Shown here: positions 23,411 to 34,850 of the stretch, in pieces
How the letters are laid out: each line of letters begins with the position of its first letter
How positions within the stretch are numbered: position 1 is the stretch's first letter
Assembly (NCBI RefSeq): GCF_024166365.1
Contig: NC_064824.1
Span: 126,483,608 to 126,547,607, forward strand
Direction: 5' to 3'
DNA length: 64,000 bases
DNA from: Elephas maximus indicus
Taxonomy: Eukaryota; Chordata; Mammalia; Proboscidea; Elephantidae
Notes under the pieces: generated by a model
Told to the model about the DNA's origin: nothing
Databases searched by the model: none
What the model saw: only the letters and a program-made list of their open reading frames with translations
Program-made: the position numbers and the translations under genes

Positions 23411-24009
23411 AGGTTATTATTATACAACAAAAGTAACAACCTATCATTTTCTCCAGGCTGATGTGCGTTGTTACTACTGTTCTACCATGACAGCTCTAGC
23501 CCCAATTTTTCCTCCTGCCTCTAGAATAAAAATTATGATGATTCTTGATCATTTAATTGCCTCAGCTGACTTACAACATTTAATTTTGACAAATGGCCAA
23601 ATCTGAACAAGCCAAAATATGAAATGGTACTTCTGATGCATACTGAAAGTATGAATATCCAAGAATACATAATGAAGTTCAAAAAAAAAAAAAAAAGTAG
23701 GTTATTACACCAACTTGATTTTATTATCTAATATAATGAGTCATAAAACTCTATTTTCAATTAAAACAAAACACCAATTGAATACAAGACCAATTAGAAA
23801 TGGGATAATAAGAGATGTGGAAATGGAAGTAAAGTGAAAAAGGCATATTTATCTACAAAATTTGACAGTACTTCAAATTCTTCTCTAGTTATAGATAAGA
23901 GCCCTTTTTTTTTTTTTTTTTTTTTTTTAATTCAGCTGCTGTGAAGAACCTGAAGATAAGACATTGACCTTCTTGCTGGGTTCTCTTAACTTCATTTTTG
24001 TAATTTTAT
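23411..24009. other. Intron sequence with long poly-A/T tracts
   Basis: No gene. A 16-A run near 23680 and a 25-T run at 23904-23928 are probably tails of unrecognised insertions or slippage products. Confidence 0.5.
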
Positions 24010-24164
24010 AATTTTTCATTCAGCACACAGTCTCTGAACATCAGCCATATAGTAGGCACCATGGATTCAAAAATGAATAGGATCCAGTCACAGTGATCAG
24101 GGAGATTGATTCCTAGAGGGTGAATCCTAAACTTCCCCTTCACTTTTTCAATTCTGTCTAGATA

Positions 24165-24330
24165 TCTGTGACCCAGGAAAGCTTTCTGTGTAGTTACTTG
24201 ATCAATATCTGTCTCACATGTATGATGAGCAGCTCCTAGGAGCAGTGACTGTGTGCACCCTTACCCCCGAGTGTCCAGCTTAGCATCTGACACAAGTAGA
24301 CCCTCCAGAAATACTTTTAAATGAATGTAT
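24165..24330 (+). mobile_element. L2 3'-end remnant
   Basis: 'gatgagcagctcctaggagc', 'agtgactgtgtgcaccctta', 'tccagcttagcatctgacac', and 'cttttaaatgaatgta' follow the L2 3' end. The preceding 24010-24110 also looks like an old repeat but is unassigned. Confidence 0.5.
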
Positions 24331-24442
24331 TTGAGCACTCCATTTTACTAAGTTCTATGATAAATAAGGATTTGCAATAGCTTTCTCAGGGTTTTGAGGT
24401 CTTTTTTGAAATCATAAGAACTTCTATCTCCAAAAAAATTGG

Positions 24443-24850
24443 AAGGCAGGTGGTACAATGGTTAAAGAACAAGACTCCTGGTGAGACTCCTTGGTTTGAA
24501 CACTGGTCCTGCCATGTATTACACTAGGAGTCTTAGTCTGGTTTTCTTAACCTCTGTATGAGTCCTTGGGTGATAACATCAGAAAGGTTGGAGGTTCAAA
24601 TTCACCCAGAGGTGACTCAGAAGAAAGGCCTATCTCCCCAAAATAAATCAGTGATTTAAAAGTCTATGGAGCATAGTTCTACTCTGACACACATGGGATG
24701 ATAAGGAGTCGGGGCCAACTAGACAGCAACAGGTTTATTTGTTTTATGTTCCATTTTCTCATCTGTGAAATGCAAAATGTGTTAACAATTACCCTTGATT
24801 GTTAGGAGGATATAATGAGATTACACATGTAAAGTGTGGCCTGCAGCGTC
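24443..24850 (+). mobile_element. MIR SINE split by an AfroSINE
   Basis: Left half 'ggtggtacaatggttaaaga' to 'cttaacctctgta'; right half 'ccattttctcatctgtgaaa', 'aggaggatataatgagatta', 'acatgtaaagtgtggcctg'. The halves join in consensus order once 24553-24738 is removed. Confidence 0.7.
24553..24738 (+). mobile_element. AfroSINE inserted in MIR
   Basis: Head 'gagtccttgggtgataacat', 'ggttggaggttcaaattcac', 'gagcatagttctactctgac', tail 'gacagcaacaggttta'. Younger than the MIR it splits. Confidence 0.8.
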
Positions 24851-24889
24851 CAATATGGTAGCCAACATGAGCTACATGTGGCTATCTTG

Positions 24890-25745
24890 TTGTTGTTATG
24901 TGCCAGTGACAAAGTTTTGACTCGTAGTGACCCTATGTACAACAGAAAGAAACACTGCCCTGTCCTACACCATCTTCACAATTGTTGCATTGTTTTAGCC
25001 CACTTCTGCAGCCACTGTTTCAGCCAACCTTGTTGAGGGAAGCCCTCTTTTGCTGACCCTCTACCAAGCATGATGTCCTTCTCTAGAGACTGGTCCCTCC
25101 TGGCAGCATATCCAGATTATGTAAGACAAAGCCCCACTATATTTGCTGGTAATTAGAATTCTGGGTATACTTCTCCAAAACAGATTTGCTCATTCTTCTG
25201 GCAGTCCATAGGTATATTCAATACTATTTGACAACAACATAATACAAAGTCATAGATTCTTCTAAGGTCCTCCTTATTCATTGTCTAGATTTTATATGCA
25301 TATGAGACAAGTGAAAACACCATAGCTTAGATCAGACACACCTTAATCCTTAAAGAGAACCCAAAAACAAAAAACCCACTGCCGTCGATTCCGACTCATA
25401 GCGAGAGAAAGCTATGCTTTTTAACACTTTAGAGAGAGATTTTGTAGATTTTCCCAATGAAATGTACCGTTTGATTTCTTGACTTCTACTACCATGGGTG
25501 GTGGTAGTGGATGCAAGTATAATTAAATCCTTCACGACTTCAGTATTCACTCCACTTGTCAGGATCTCATTTGTCCAACTGTGAGTTTTCTTTATGTTGA
25601 GGTATAATCTATACCGAAGGCTGTAGTCTTTGATCTTCATCAGTAAGTGCTTCAAGTTCTCTTCACCTTCAGCAAGCAAGGTTGTGTCATTTGCATATCG
25701 CAGTTTTTTAAGGAGTCTTTCTCCAATCTTTATGCACCATTCTTC
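24890..25745 (-). mobile_element. RTE LINE 3' part, with a SINE scrap inside
   Basis: Starts with the tail complement ('gttgttatgtgccagtgaca') and runs into the RT domain; minus frame 25679-25350 reads AEGEENLKHLLMKIKDYSLRY. The 3' UTR and ORF end are present; the 5' part is lost near 25745. Confidence 0.85.
25360..25405 (-). mobile_element. Tiny 5'-truncated AfroSINE insertion
   Basis: Only the SINE 3' terminus ('aacccactgccgtcgattcc', 'gactcatagcga') lies inside RTE sequence that is continuous on both sides. Near-consensus bases imply it is young. Confidence 0.75.
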
Positions 25746-26051
25746 ATATAGTTCACGTGTGGGTATAGATCACTTGAAATATGGCTCATCCAAATTGACA
25801 TGGGCTTTAAGTAAAATACACACTGGATTTTCAGTGCTTAGTATAAAAAAAATGTAAAATCATGTTAACTATCCTCTTATATGAATTAAAAGTTGAAATG
25901 AAAATGTTTCACATATGTTGTTAAATAAAATATATTCTCAAAGTTAACGTCATTTGTGGGTCTATGTTTGTATTTACTTGAAAATTTTATATGTTCGTCA
26001 AATGTATAGATCAAATTATACTTCTATTAAATAGCATTGGAAAAAATGGTG

Positions 26052-26266
26052 GCTAGCCCTGGTGCTGCAATGATTAAAGAGCTCAACTGTTAACCAAATG
26101 GTCGGAGGTTTGAACTACCAGTGGGACCATGGATGAAAGATGTGGCAGTCTGGTTCCATAAAGATTTACAGCCTTGAAAACTCTCTAGGGCAGATTTACT
26201 CTGTCCTGTATGGTTGCTATGAGTCAGAATCAACTTGAAAGCAATGGGTTTGTTTGGTTTTGGGTA
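26052..26266 (+). mobile_element. AfroSINE copy
   Basis: Complete layout: 'ctagccctggtgctgcaatg', 'ggtcggaggtttgaactacc', 'gatgtggcagtctggttcca', 'ttgctatgagtcagaatcaa', 'gcaatgggtttgtttggttt'. Confidence 0.9.
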
Positions 26267-26552
26267 GGTACAAATAAAATTAGATCCTTTTAAAAATAAG
26301 TAGAATCATTGTAAAATTTAGTGTTAGGCATTAATTCAGAAGTAGAATACAAAAGATTTGTGTCCGTGTGGTAAAATAATTCTATGCATAAGTAAGGCTG
26401 TCTGGTGCCCTTGGTACACTACGGTTGCCTATTCCAAGTTATTTAAGTATTATTCCTCAGAGTTACCAGTTAGTGAGCAATTTTTACATGTTAGTCTCTA
26501 TGAAATATTTTATACTTGCCATCTTATTGAATAATATAGCCCTATAATTTGT

Positions 26553-26915
26553 GAATCCACCACCTGTCAATTTGTCATAGTGTGGTGGCTTGCATATTAT
26601 TAAGATTCTGGAAGTTATGCCACAGATATTTTAAACACCAGCAGGGTCACCCATGCAGGATAGGTTTCAATGGAGCTTCCAGCATATGACTAGAAAGAAA
26701 GACCTGATGGTTTCTTTCTAAAAAGTAGCCAATGAAATCTCTATGGATCCCAATAGAGTTATTGTCTGATATAGTACTGGAAGGCTAGCCCCATAGATTG
26801 GAAGGCAACACTAGACTCAAGCATGCCAGTAATCATAATCGTTTTTTGTTATGAACCATTATGCCATTGTTATGAATTGGAACCAACTCAATGGAAGTAG
26901 CTGTAAAGTCTGTGA
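26553..26915 (+). mobile_element. Mini-RTE: both ends, no middle
   Basis: The first ~260 bp follow the RTE 5' end (ccacctgtcaatttgtcata to 'agattggaaggca'). They are joined directly to the RTE 3' end ('actcaagcatgccagtaatc', 'ttatgaattggaaccaactc', 'aatggaagtag'). About 2.7 kb of coding sequence is missing. Could be a chance deletion or a member of a non-autonomous subfamily. Confidence 0.8.
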
Positions 26916-28377
26916 AAAATATATATAACGTGTAATACATAATATATTTTATTTCAAGACCTACCTCATGGTTTCTATTACGGCATTATACACAGCCCAC
27001 TCTTTAATAAGAAAGAAATGGCAGTCAAAGCAAGAATGCAGGAATCGTATGCTCCCATGTCACAGCTATAATGAGCATCTCCTGCCTGGGGATATCCATG
27101 GGATTGTTACTCAGATCTGAACACTATCTGATACGTCTTGGTGGGTAAAGGGCAAAGATACCTTCAAGGAGAGATCAGAAAACTAGAAAATCTTCTAATG
27201 TCTGATGTTCCTGGAGGCAACACTGACCCTTTAAACCTTAGAGCTCCCTGTCCTGCTCTCATGGAATAGGAACTTGCTTAAATCATGTTTCTTGTCATTT
27301 GTCATCATTAAGGTATTGAAAATATCCTCCAACCTATCTCCTTGAAATTTTAATTAATCCCTAAAAGAATTGTAATTTTCTATTAAGATGTGATCTCATC
27401 CTTGATATCTATGCAGAGGCAAGTAAAGGGCATGAACAAAGTATTAGTCATGTCCCTGTTGGGATCACATTTATGCTGTGTCCTCTTTACAATAACACAA
27501 GAGGCATGAGGCTGTCTTGGTGCTGAATTTGTAGTCACTAAGCCAAAAGGAGCAAAACCGTTAGGAGCTTTGTATAAGGCATTACTCTCCCCACCAAGAA
27601 TTTATATTAGGATCTCATCTCTGGGAGATACCATAGCGATAGTGCCTTCTGTTTTCATTACAAAACCAAGATGACCTCGTCCACCTTCTTATAAGGTAGA
27701 CTTTTGGGCAAAAATTGGTTACTAGCATCATCTACACTATCACATACACCCATACATACACACACATTGGGAATGAGAGAAATTTCGGGTTAGCTGAAGT
27801 GAGAATAGATGAAGGATACTGCTTAGATGTCTTTTGAGCTAATCCCGGAGAAGACACAAAGAAGTTTAAGAGCCAAGTAGCCGGAATTTGACAGTATTCT
27901 TGATTTGGGTTGGATAATTGTAAGAATGGTAACTCCAACCCAGGAACTTTCTCAAATTCCTGCCACGAAGACTATAAACCTACTGTGTTTTCCCTCAAAG
28001 TTATTTGCTTCATGTGTTGACGGACCCTTTCCTTTCCTGACTTCCCTTTAGTGTGATATCTTTCTCCTTAATCTTATTGCATTCAGCAACAGCTATTTTT
28101 TTCTCTTCCACTCCTCACATTCAAGGTGTTCAAGCTTGCTGTTTCTGTTTCTTCACCTCCTCTATTTCAATGTACTTTGTCCTTACTTCTACTGACTCGT
28201 CCAGGAAAACACTCAGTGAGAAAGGTCAAGGTCACTAAACCCTATGACAGTTTTGACATTCTTATATTAAATTTTGATGGTTTTAAAGCTAAAAGTCATG
28301 GTGAAGGCTTCTGTAAATGTTATATTAGCATAATAATGAGCAGATTTTATTTTGCAGTGAAAATACACATTTTATAC
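26916..28377. other. Intron of the S28 gene, nothing identified
   Basis: About 1.5 kb with no exon or repeat I can name; a short CA-rich tract near 27745-27770. It may hide a degraded LTR or L1 but I cannot show it. Confidence 0.4.
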
Positions 28378-28540
28378 AGTGGCACAGAGGTTAAGTGCTA
28401 CGGCTGTTAACCAAAAGATTGCCAGTTTGAATCTGCCAGGTGCTCCTTGGAAACTCTATTGGGCAGTTCTACTCTGTCCTATAGGGTCACTATGAGTGGA
28501 AATAAACTCGACGGCACTGGGTTTGTTTTGCTTTTGGTAT
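28378..28540 (+). mobile_element. Young AfroSINE, short subtype
   Basis: 'gtggcacagaggttaagtgc' (A box), 'gattgccagtttgaatctgc' (B box), 'ttctactctgtcctataggg', 'ctcgacggcactgggtttgt'. Close to consensus. Confidence 0.9.
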
Positions 28541-29004
28541 ATATAGATTATTGAGATTATTTTAAAACTAATTTCAGTAACCTCTGCAGGTAAAATGGAG
28601 CACAAGGAAAGACAGTGTGATCCAAGTAAGGTTACTACTCTAAGAACCAAGCTGTTGTGCTGGTGGACACTGATGTATCCAGTGTTCAGAGCCTTTAGAC
28701 AAAACAACTTGTTTTAATGAGCAATTACATTCACAAAAGAAAGTGACCTTATATCACTTGATTATATGAAATCACATACACTTTTTATTTTTTTTTTAAA
28801 AAAAGGACAATAGTACTCATATGGTTAATTTTATATCCACATTAAATGTCTATGCTAATAGGTACTTTGCAGTGTGTTTCATTTTAGATGCCAACCAGAG
28901 GTTGAAATACTAATGAAGACTAAATGATCTACTTATCTCCTGCTTAGAAGTATTTTGTGGTTTTTGTCAATAACAACACCAAAAGCAATTTATTAATGTT
29001 ATTG

Positions 29005-29315
29005 ATAGCTGTAGTCAAGTCTGCCCCAAACTCACGGAGACCCCATACACAACAGAACTAAATGCTTCCTGTCCTGTGCCATTCCTGTGATTGTTTGCAT
29101 ATTAAACCATTGTGATCCCTAAGGCATTCACTGGCTGATTTCTATGAAGAGATTATTTTAATCTGGAAGCTCATTGAAATATGTACATAATACACAAAAG
29201 CCTCTTATGACAGACTGGTAGTAGCTGTACATAATGTGTATTGTCAGGGAATCCAAACCTGTTTTCCCACAATGAAGGCAAGAATTTAACCACTGAACCA
29301 TTTTAGCCTCCTTCA
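29005..29315 (-). mobile_element. Old SINE/RTE-tail remnant
   Basis: 'gtagtcaagtctgccccaaa', 'gaccccatacacaacagaac', then 'ttcctgtcctgtgccattcc' (an RTE 3' segment), and an ending like a SINE head complement ('aagaatttaaccactgaacc'). Composite and diverged. Confidence 0.5.
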
Positions 29316-29380
29316 TTTATTATGACATGCTGACATATTTCATACTATTTATAGGTCTTTGACTATTCGCAATGTGTTAC

Positions 29381-29589
29381 CTTTAATGAAGACAGCAGGC
29401 AAATCTTTACTGATATCCTTTGTGATTCCCAGAGGGTGCCAAGGATCAAAGGAACCATTGGGAAAGATGATTTTGCTTCCCGTCATGTTGAAGCCACCGT
29501 AGTACGCATTGGTCGATATAACACCTGTGTTCAGTGAATCATTATTGAACTTAGGGCCAAAGAAATCAGAACATTGTTGAAGAAAATAA
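29381..29589 (-). CDS. S28 serine protease-like gene, penultimate exon (catalytic Asp)
   Basis: About 70 residues from YFLQQCSDFFGP through NAYYGGFNMTGSK, FPNGSFDPWHPLG and DLPAVFIKG. The Y-YGG and NGxxDPW motifs are hallmarks of S28 peptidases; the Asp codon at 29445-29447 aligns with the catalytic Asp of PRCP and PRSS16. Three N-glycosylation sequons (NDS, NMT, NGS) suit a secreted or lysosomal enzyme. Acceptor ends tttgcag (minus strand) and donor is gtaac; length 209 nt with start phase 2 and end phase 1 fits both neighbours. Proline in DPWHPLG where relatives often have Ala or Val is a minor difference. No stop or frameshift. Confidence 0.9.
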
Positions 29590-31075
29590 CTGCAAAGAAA
29601 ATGAGAGAAAATTTTAGGTGCTGGAGATGAGGGTTGAGGAATGTAGAAAAGACATCTATGGAAAGAGTGTGGTGTTATTTATTTAGTTGTTTTGTTTTCC
29701 CCTGAGAATCTGAGTTCCTTAAAATAGCTAAAGAAAGATTTCTTCAGTTTAGGAAGGAAATGTATCTATTTATCTAGCTAGCTATCTAGTTATCTGTCTG
29801 ACTCCAGCCTTTCCTCCTATGGGATCCATGATGCAGTATACACAGAGGAATGTGGCCAAAAAAGTACTTGTCTATCGGACCCTTGGTCAACTCAATGTAC
29901 CATCTTAGCGAGGAGGCTATAGACACCACAGGCTGCTGTTTTCTCAACCCAGGGCTTCAAAACAAAAAAGCAGAAAACCCTGTTCTTTGCATTCCCAAGT
30001 CCATACTTGAACTTGGACTAGTAACCACTGTGGAAGAAAGAATATTCAATGCATAGCCTGCCAGCCTGATAAAGAAGAAGAGACTATAGAGGTAGTGAAA
30101 GTGAGAGACTACCTCCAATGCAGAGAGGCAGGCCCCAGAGCTACTCGAACCCACCCAGTTCTAGTTGTTCTATCCTGTGAGTTTAGAACATCAAAGAGAG
30201 ACTAAAGAAGGGAACCAATCAAAAGGAAGGTTTCTCCTCCTGTGTCCTAGTAGCAAAAGCGATTTGCAAGGGAAAAGGGCTGAAAATGTAGATGGGCTTC
30301 TCTCCACACTGGTGGAACAGACACCTAAAGAAGTGAGGCTACAGTACGTGTTTGCCTCAATACAGGTACCTTCACCATAGATAGACATCACTCTTAAAAA
30401 TTGTGCTTCAACTAATACACTAATACACTTGGCATAGACTGAGTCCTAGCTCCTTTCCTCATTAGAGAATTTCAGCCTTTGAACTTTGATGGTAGACAAT
30501 ATAGGCTCCATGTCAGGAATCATGCCTTGCTCTACAAACCCAGTAAATACGAACAAAGGATCAGAAAGCAATGAGAATCTAGTTTACTAAGGGTTATCTG
30601 TTTTGCTTCATACAGTTAGCAAACCTTCACTAACCAAAATTCAAAAGAGATGGAGAACTTGCTTTCTTTAGTTGCAACTTTTCTGTCACCCATGTTCCTT
30701 AATTGGGTTTTTCAATAAACACACAAAGTACATTATTGTTAAAGAGTATTAGATAAAATGACCTTCTAATGCCAGCAAGTATGACTAAGGCTACTAGTTT
30801 ATTTATTTTTATGCATCCTCTAAAACCTGTAGGGTGTATCCTGGCAGATACTAGTTAAGGTACATTTGGAAATCTGAGATTTGGTCCTACACATCTTATT
30901 GGAATCATTTTTGATTTCCCATATTCTATCCAAAATATTTATACCTTATTTTTTATCAATTTGAAATTGGTGTATTTGATCGATTTATGTGTGGCATATT
31001 TGATCAATTTTAAGAAAGAAAAAACATGCAGTCATGGTTTGTAGTGACACACGAATGTGAAAATAGAACATCTAC
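29590..31075. other. Intron of the S28 gene
   Basis: No exon seen. A degenerate TATC tract lies near 29768-29800. ORFs at 29850-30380 carry no domain and lack splice borders. Confidence 0.5.
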
Positions 31076-31166
31076 CTGAGAGGCAGCCCAGTGAAGGGCT
31101 GGTTCTTTGAATCCGTGGTCTGAAAGAACCCAAATTCAGTGCAAGACTGGTAGAAGAATTGCCTGT
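31076..31166 (-). CDS. S28 serine protease-like gene, RQFFYQSCTEFGFFQ exon
   Basis: Encodes DRQFFYQSCTEFGFFQTTDS then KNQPFTGLPL. The R-Q-x-x-Y-Q-x-C-T-E-F-G-F/Y block is strongly conserved in PRSS16, PRCP and DPP7 relatives, where it forms part of the lid/active-site region. Acceptor tttctag and donor gtaga frame a 91-nt exon; phases (in 1, out 2) join it to exons on both sides without breaking the frame. It is short and fully open. Confidence 0.9.
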
Positions 31167-31857
31167 CTAGAAAGCAAAACATCAATTGATTTAACCAAAA
31201 ATGATATTTTGGTCAATTAACAAATAAAAAGCTTAAAAGATTTCAGTACACATTTTTATATGATGCTCGTGACATTCTAAAACACATTCGATCTCATCAT
31301 TATCGATATTTTTAGTCATATCTAATATTACCAGAGCAAGACCTGAAACTACATCCAATGAGAAGGAGATTTTGGCAAGGTCCCCACATGCTCCTAAAGT
31401 AATCCTAATTTTTTTCCTCAGGACCAGCTCTATGAGTACCTCGTTTCTGTCCTTCTTTCCACCCTCATTTTCCAGCTTCTACTGGAACATGCTCCATTCT
31501 ATCTGCATCTGCCTCCAGTTAACTCCCCTTCAGGATGTCACAGGCTCTTCTCTATGAAGTTTCTTGATGGAAGGATGCACACTCAATGCCCCCGTGCCTC
31601 ACCATCTCCACCTCTTCAGTCACGCTATGACTACAACTTCTCCCCCAGAGGTCACCAAGATTGGTGGGATGATATGGATCAATTCATCAATTTGTGGATA
31701 ATAACTGAGATGTTCAGTTCATTTAAAGTCTAGCAGCTATGTCAAGGATTCACATGTCTTTGATCAATTTAGTTAAACATGTTAAGAACTATTCATGCTA
31801 CAAATAGCCTGAAGTTGTAGTTACATTGGATGTCAAACAGGCTAATGATAGAGAGAG
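31167..31857. other. Intron of the S28 gene, nothing identified
   Basis: Non-coding; a pyrimidine-rich stretch near 31400-31560 yields a short plus ORF without homology I recognise. Confidence 0.4.
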
Positions 31858-32062
31858 GGCCACTGGGTGGTGCAAATGATTTTTACTTGAATACTAACTT
31901 AAAGGTTGACAATTTGAACCCACCCAGCAGTGCCACACAAGAAAGCCCTCGTGATCTTGTCCTATAAAAGTTACTGTGAAGAAAACCTGTGGTACATTTC
32001 TTTTCTGTAACACATGGGGCTGTCATGAATGGAAATTGACTGGACGGCAACAGATTAGGTCA
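31858..32062 (+). mobile_element. AfroSINE copy, older
   Basis: Head 'ccactgggtggtgcaaatga', 'ggttgacaatttgaacccac', tail 'ggggctgtcatgaatggaaa' and 'ggacggcaacagatta'. Confidence 0.75.
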
Positions 32063-32354
32063 TTTCAGAGTGCAACCACATTTGGAGAACTACTCTATAT
32101 AGAATCTGAAGTGGAGTGAAGTATTTCGTTGGCAACGGTGATGCTAGATTAGTGTTAAAAAATACTACCGGTCAACTTTCTGTGTTCTGTTTCTTGCAAT
32201 CCTAAGCATTTGGAATTTCTGAATCTTTTACTAAAGTGGTTTAATCTGTGTATATCCAGCTCTTTGACTCATTCACTCTCTGTTCCCATCCTTGAGGAAA
32301 CCCCTTAGCTCTGGTTATTTTGTCACTTTTCATTTTCACCAGATAATGCTTTAC

Positions 32355-32553
32355 CTATGTTAGGATCGTGGTGGTCGATGGAAGTGTCCAAGAGGATTTT
32401 CAGTTTCGTTCTGTAATGTGCAGCAAAGCAAGGCGAATATTTATCCTTGTACGTTAAAAGTATAATTCTAACATATCTGTGGTACGGTGAACCCAGTGAG
32501 GTGTTAGCCATTGCATCACAGAGTTCATCCATGCTGAATGAAAGCTGTTCTCC
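32355..32553 (-). CDS. S28 serine protease-like gene, lid-region exon
   Basis: 66 residues: GEQLSFSMDELCDAMANTS, then YHRYVRIILLTYKD, SPCFAAHYRTKLKILLD and HHDPNI. In PRSS16 the matching exon carries the QLC...TPY block just before RQWLYQTCTEFGF. That order is kept here, since the next exon opens with DRQFFYQSCTEFGFF. The two Cys residues probably pair as in relatives. Acceptor 'gatttttgcag' and donor gtaaag; 199 nt, in phase 0, out phase 1. Intact. The upstream partner exon is at 41167-41281; a broken duplicate of that exon lies between them. Confidence 0.85.
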
Positions 32554-32640
32554 CTGCAAAAATCAAGATTCTGATTATCCTTAAGACAATATACATGGGA
32601 TGGCTTTCAGCTCCAAATGGAATTGAGCTCCATTATTATT

Positions 32641-33765
32641 TTCAATGCTTTAAGTGATTGCTTTCAATTCAAGTAAGTTACAAATGGTCCTTGGTGACTT
32701 GGCCTAGCTAACCGTATTGCACCAAAATCAATTGGTTTTTATAATATACTGTATTTACGTAAGATGCTAATATTGGATAAAGGTGGATGAAAGGAACATG
32801 AGACTTCTCAGTATACTTTTTTTTGTAATTCCTTGTGGGCCCATAATTAGTTCAAAATAAAAAAAAATCAATTCAAGTCATGAAACAGTTAATTCCCTTT
32901 TTCTACCAGATGTCTGTCCTTACTTACTCTTTTTGGCAATTAACATGTCTGGGTTAGAACAGGGTGACCTGGGGAGTGAGGCTACCTTGGTTAGGTAACC
33001 CAGTCTCTGGACATGTTACTTAATCTCTGGCATCCCTTTAAAAAAGAAAAAAAATAATCCCTAATCTCCCAAAAAGGCTGTGATTTTTTCTAGCTATATC
33101 GAAGTTCACAAGTTTTCCATTTTAAAATCTGTCTTATTCCATGATGCAGTGGATCAAAAGTGTTAGAAACGTTAACATCTTCATATTCAATTTTTTTTTA
33201 ACTTCCTGCTTTTGAGAGTTATTCAAAGTGTTAAAATTCACCATGTCTTTTTCTTCAGCCCACACAAGACAAAATTTCATTTTTTTCCATTTCCTTATAC
33301 TTGTTACTATGGAATAGGTCAGACTCAGAGTACTCCTACTTAATGGGAAAGCTTTCTAAAATTTTGGACATGAAATGGGTTATTGAAATAGTTGTATTCT
33401 GTCCTATAGTGTATCCATTATTCCATTTTTGAAGAGTTTCCAAGTGTATTTAGAGTAAAGGATGAGTAAGATGAGGAAGTTGTAGCATATTAATAATTAG
33501 ATAGCTGACATATCATCATTTAGTTTGATTCTCAGAATGGAAGGTTGTATGTATTGCTTGAATTCCTAAAAATACACCCACACCATGTGTGTCTTTCTTT
33601 ACAACTAATTTTTGACACCTAGACAACTAGTGAATACTTACTGGGGCTTTTCTTTCTTTCTCTATATATTCTTCCCCCTTTCTTTCTTCTTTTTTTTTTT
33701 TTTTACCTTATTATCCTTTTTATTCTTATTATGCTGAACTGTGGTCTCAACAGGAAAAATCAAAC
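32641..33765. repeat. Segmental duplication, copy A (with z deleted)
   Basis: 32704-33765 matches 40164-41225 along its length with scattered substitutions and small indels (for example 'ggataaaggtggatgaaagg' versus 'cgataaaggtggatgaaggg'). 32641-32704 matches 33782-33845 ('ttaagtgattgctttcaatt' versus 'ttaagtgattgcttacaatt'). Copy A holds the two parts side by side; in the other copy they are 6.3 kb apart. Confidence 0.9.
33707..33765 (-). pseudogene. Duplicated half-exon of the S28 gene
   Basis: Copy of the last ~59 nt of exon 41167-41281, with its donor site (gtaaaa) still present. It encodes a diverged version ending VQHNKNKKDNK, against VQHNKNEKNDK in the true exon. The duplication starts inside the exon, so there is no acceptor and no frame entry; splicing it in would need a cryptic acceptor. 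Pseudo-exon rather than functional exon. Confidence 0.75.
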
Positions 33766-33781
33766 TCACACCAAAATTATT

Positions 33782-33845
33782 CTCAATGCTTTAAGTGATT
33801 GCTTACAATTCAAACAAGTTACAAATAATCTTTGGTGACTTGGCC
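33782..33845. repeat. Segmental duplication, copy B, short part
   Basis: Matches 32641-32704. Followed by 6.3 kb that copy A lacks, then by the rest of copy B at 40164. Confidence 0.85.
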
Positions 33846-34272
33846 GGAAGATCAACTCCTGAAAACTATCAGCTCATTTGTATGGGTTGCAGAGTCTATT
33901 AGAAGCGAGTCAACCTCCCTCGTGCAAGACACATAGCTCATAAAAGCACTTGCCTTAAGACTTTTGGTATTCGTGTCAATATTTGGTTTGGAAGAGTTAA
34001 CCAATAAGTAAGCTTTGATTAAGCATGCAGTAACTTACCAGAGCAATTCGAGAACATGTGGGAGGTATAAAAAGTGTACCAGGTGTACTAGGACTAAGGA
34101 TCTAGTTGAAGAAAAGGTACATAAAATATGAAAACAGTAATTAGAGACTCTGGGAATTGTGAGAGAATTTTGAGAGGAGTAGAATCATGAGAAAAGCTTC
34201 TTGAGGAGGTAGGAGTTGAGGTGGACCTGGAAGATGGTGTAAGGTTTAAATAAATAGAAGTAGAGTGCATTT

Positions 34273-34553
34273 GTATGATTTAATTAATATGAAGTATCTA
34301 TAATAGACAAAGGTATAGAGATTAGTGTTTAATAGTGGTCACAGGGCAAAGAGGGAAAGAGAAAGGGGAGAATCATTTTTTAGGTAATACAGAGTTCTTG
34401 ATTAAGGGGATGGAAAATTTGGCAATGGATATTGGTGATGGTTACACAACATATTTATGTTATTGTTTTTTTACTGAAATGTACATGTGAAAAATGTTGA
34501 GATGCAAAAGTTAGGTTTTTATATGTATACAATAAAAACCAAAATTAAAAAAA
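34273..34553 (+). mobile_element. L1M-type 3' end with target duplication
   Basis: 'tagtggtcacagggcaaaga', 'ggatattggtgatggttaca' and 'actgaaatgtacatgtgaaa' follow the 3' end of older mammalian L1s, ending in an A-rich tail. The direct repeats tagagtgcatt at 34262-34272 and 34554-34564 look like its target duplication. It splits an unassigned old repeat (about 34090-34600). Confidence 0.65.
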
Positions 34554-34599
34554 TTAGAGTGCATTGTGGGAAAGGGGAGCAACATGTCTGAAGAAGTTG

Positions 34600-34850
34600 T
34601 GGCAAGGATGTGCAATGTTTAAGAGGTAGTCAGTAAAACTGGATGTGTGACACTGACTTAGCTACTTAACTTCCTGAACCTTAGTTTGCTCATGTGATGC
34701 ATGTGGACAATAAGAATAAGCTAATCAGAATAACTCATATGTTTCCTGTGAAGATTAAATGAAAACAGTCTTAAGATAATGCCTGGAACACAGGTCTTTC
34801 AATAAGAAGCAGCATTATTTTCATTACAATTATTATATTTCTTCTTCCAC
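34600..34850 (+). mobile_element. MIR SINE remnant
   Basis: 'actggatgtgtgacactgac', 'ctacttaacttcctgaacct', 'gaagattaaatgaaaacagt', 'gataatgcctggaacacagg' in MIR order. Confidence 0.7.

Noticed and set aside
26916-27720. Possible retroviral internal or LTR sequence
   Set aside because: A few phrases looked provirus-like but I could not match an ordered set of motifs or LTR ends, so it is left unassigned.
28378-28450. tRNA-like sequence with A and B boxes
   Set aside because: It is the head of an AfroSINE, not a tRNA gene: no complete cloverleaf and it continues into the SINE body and RTE tail.
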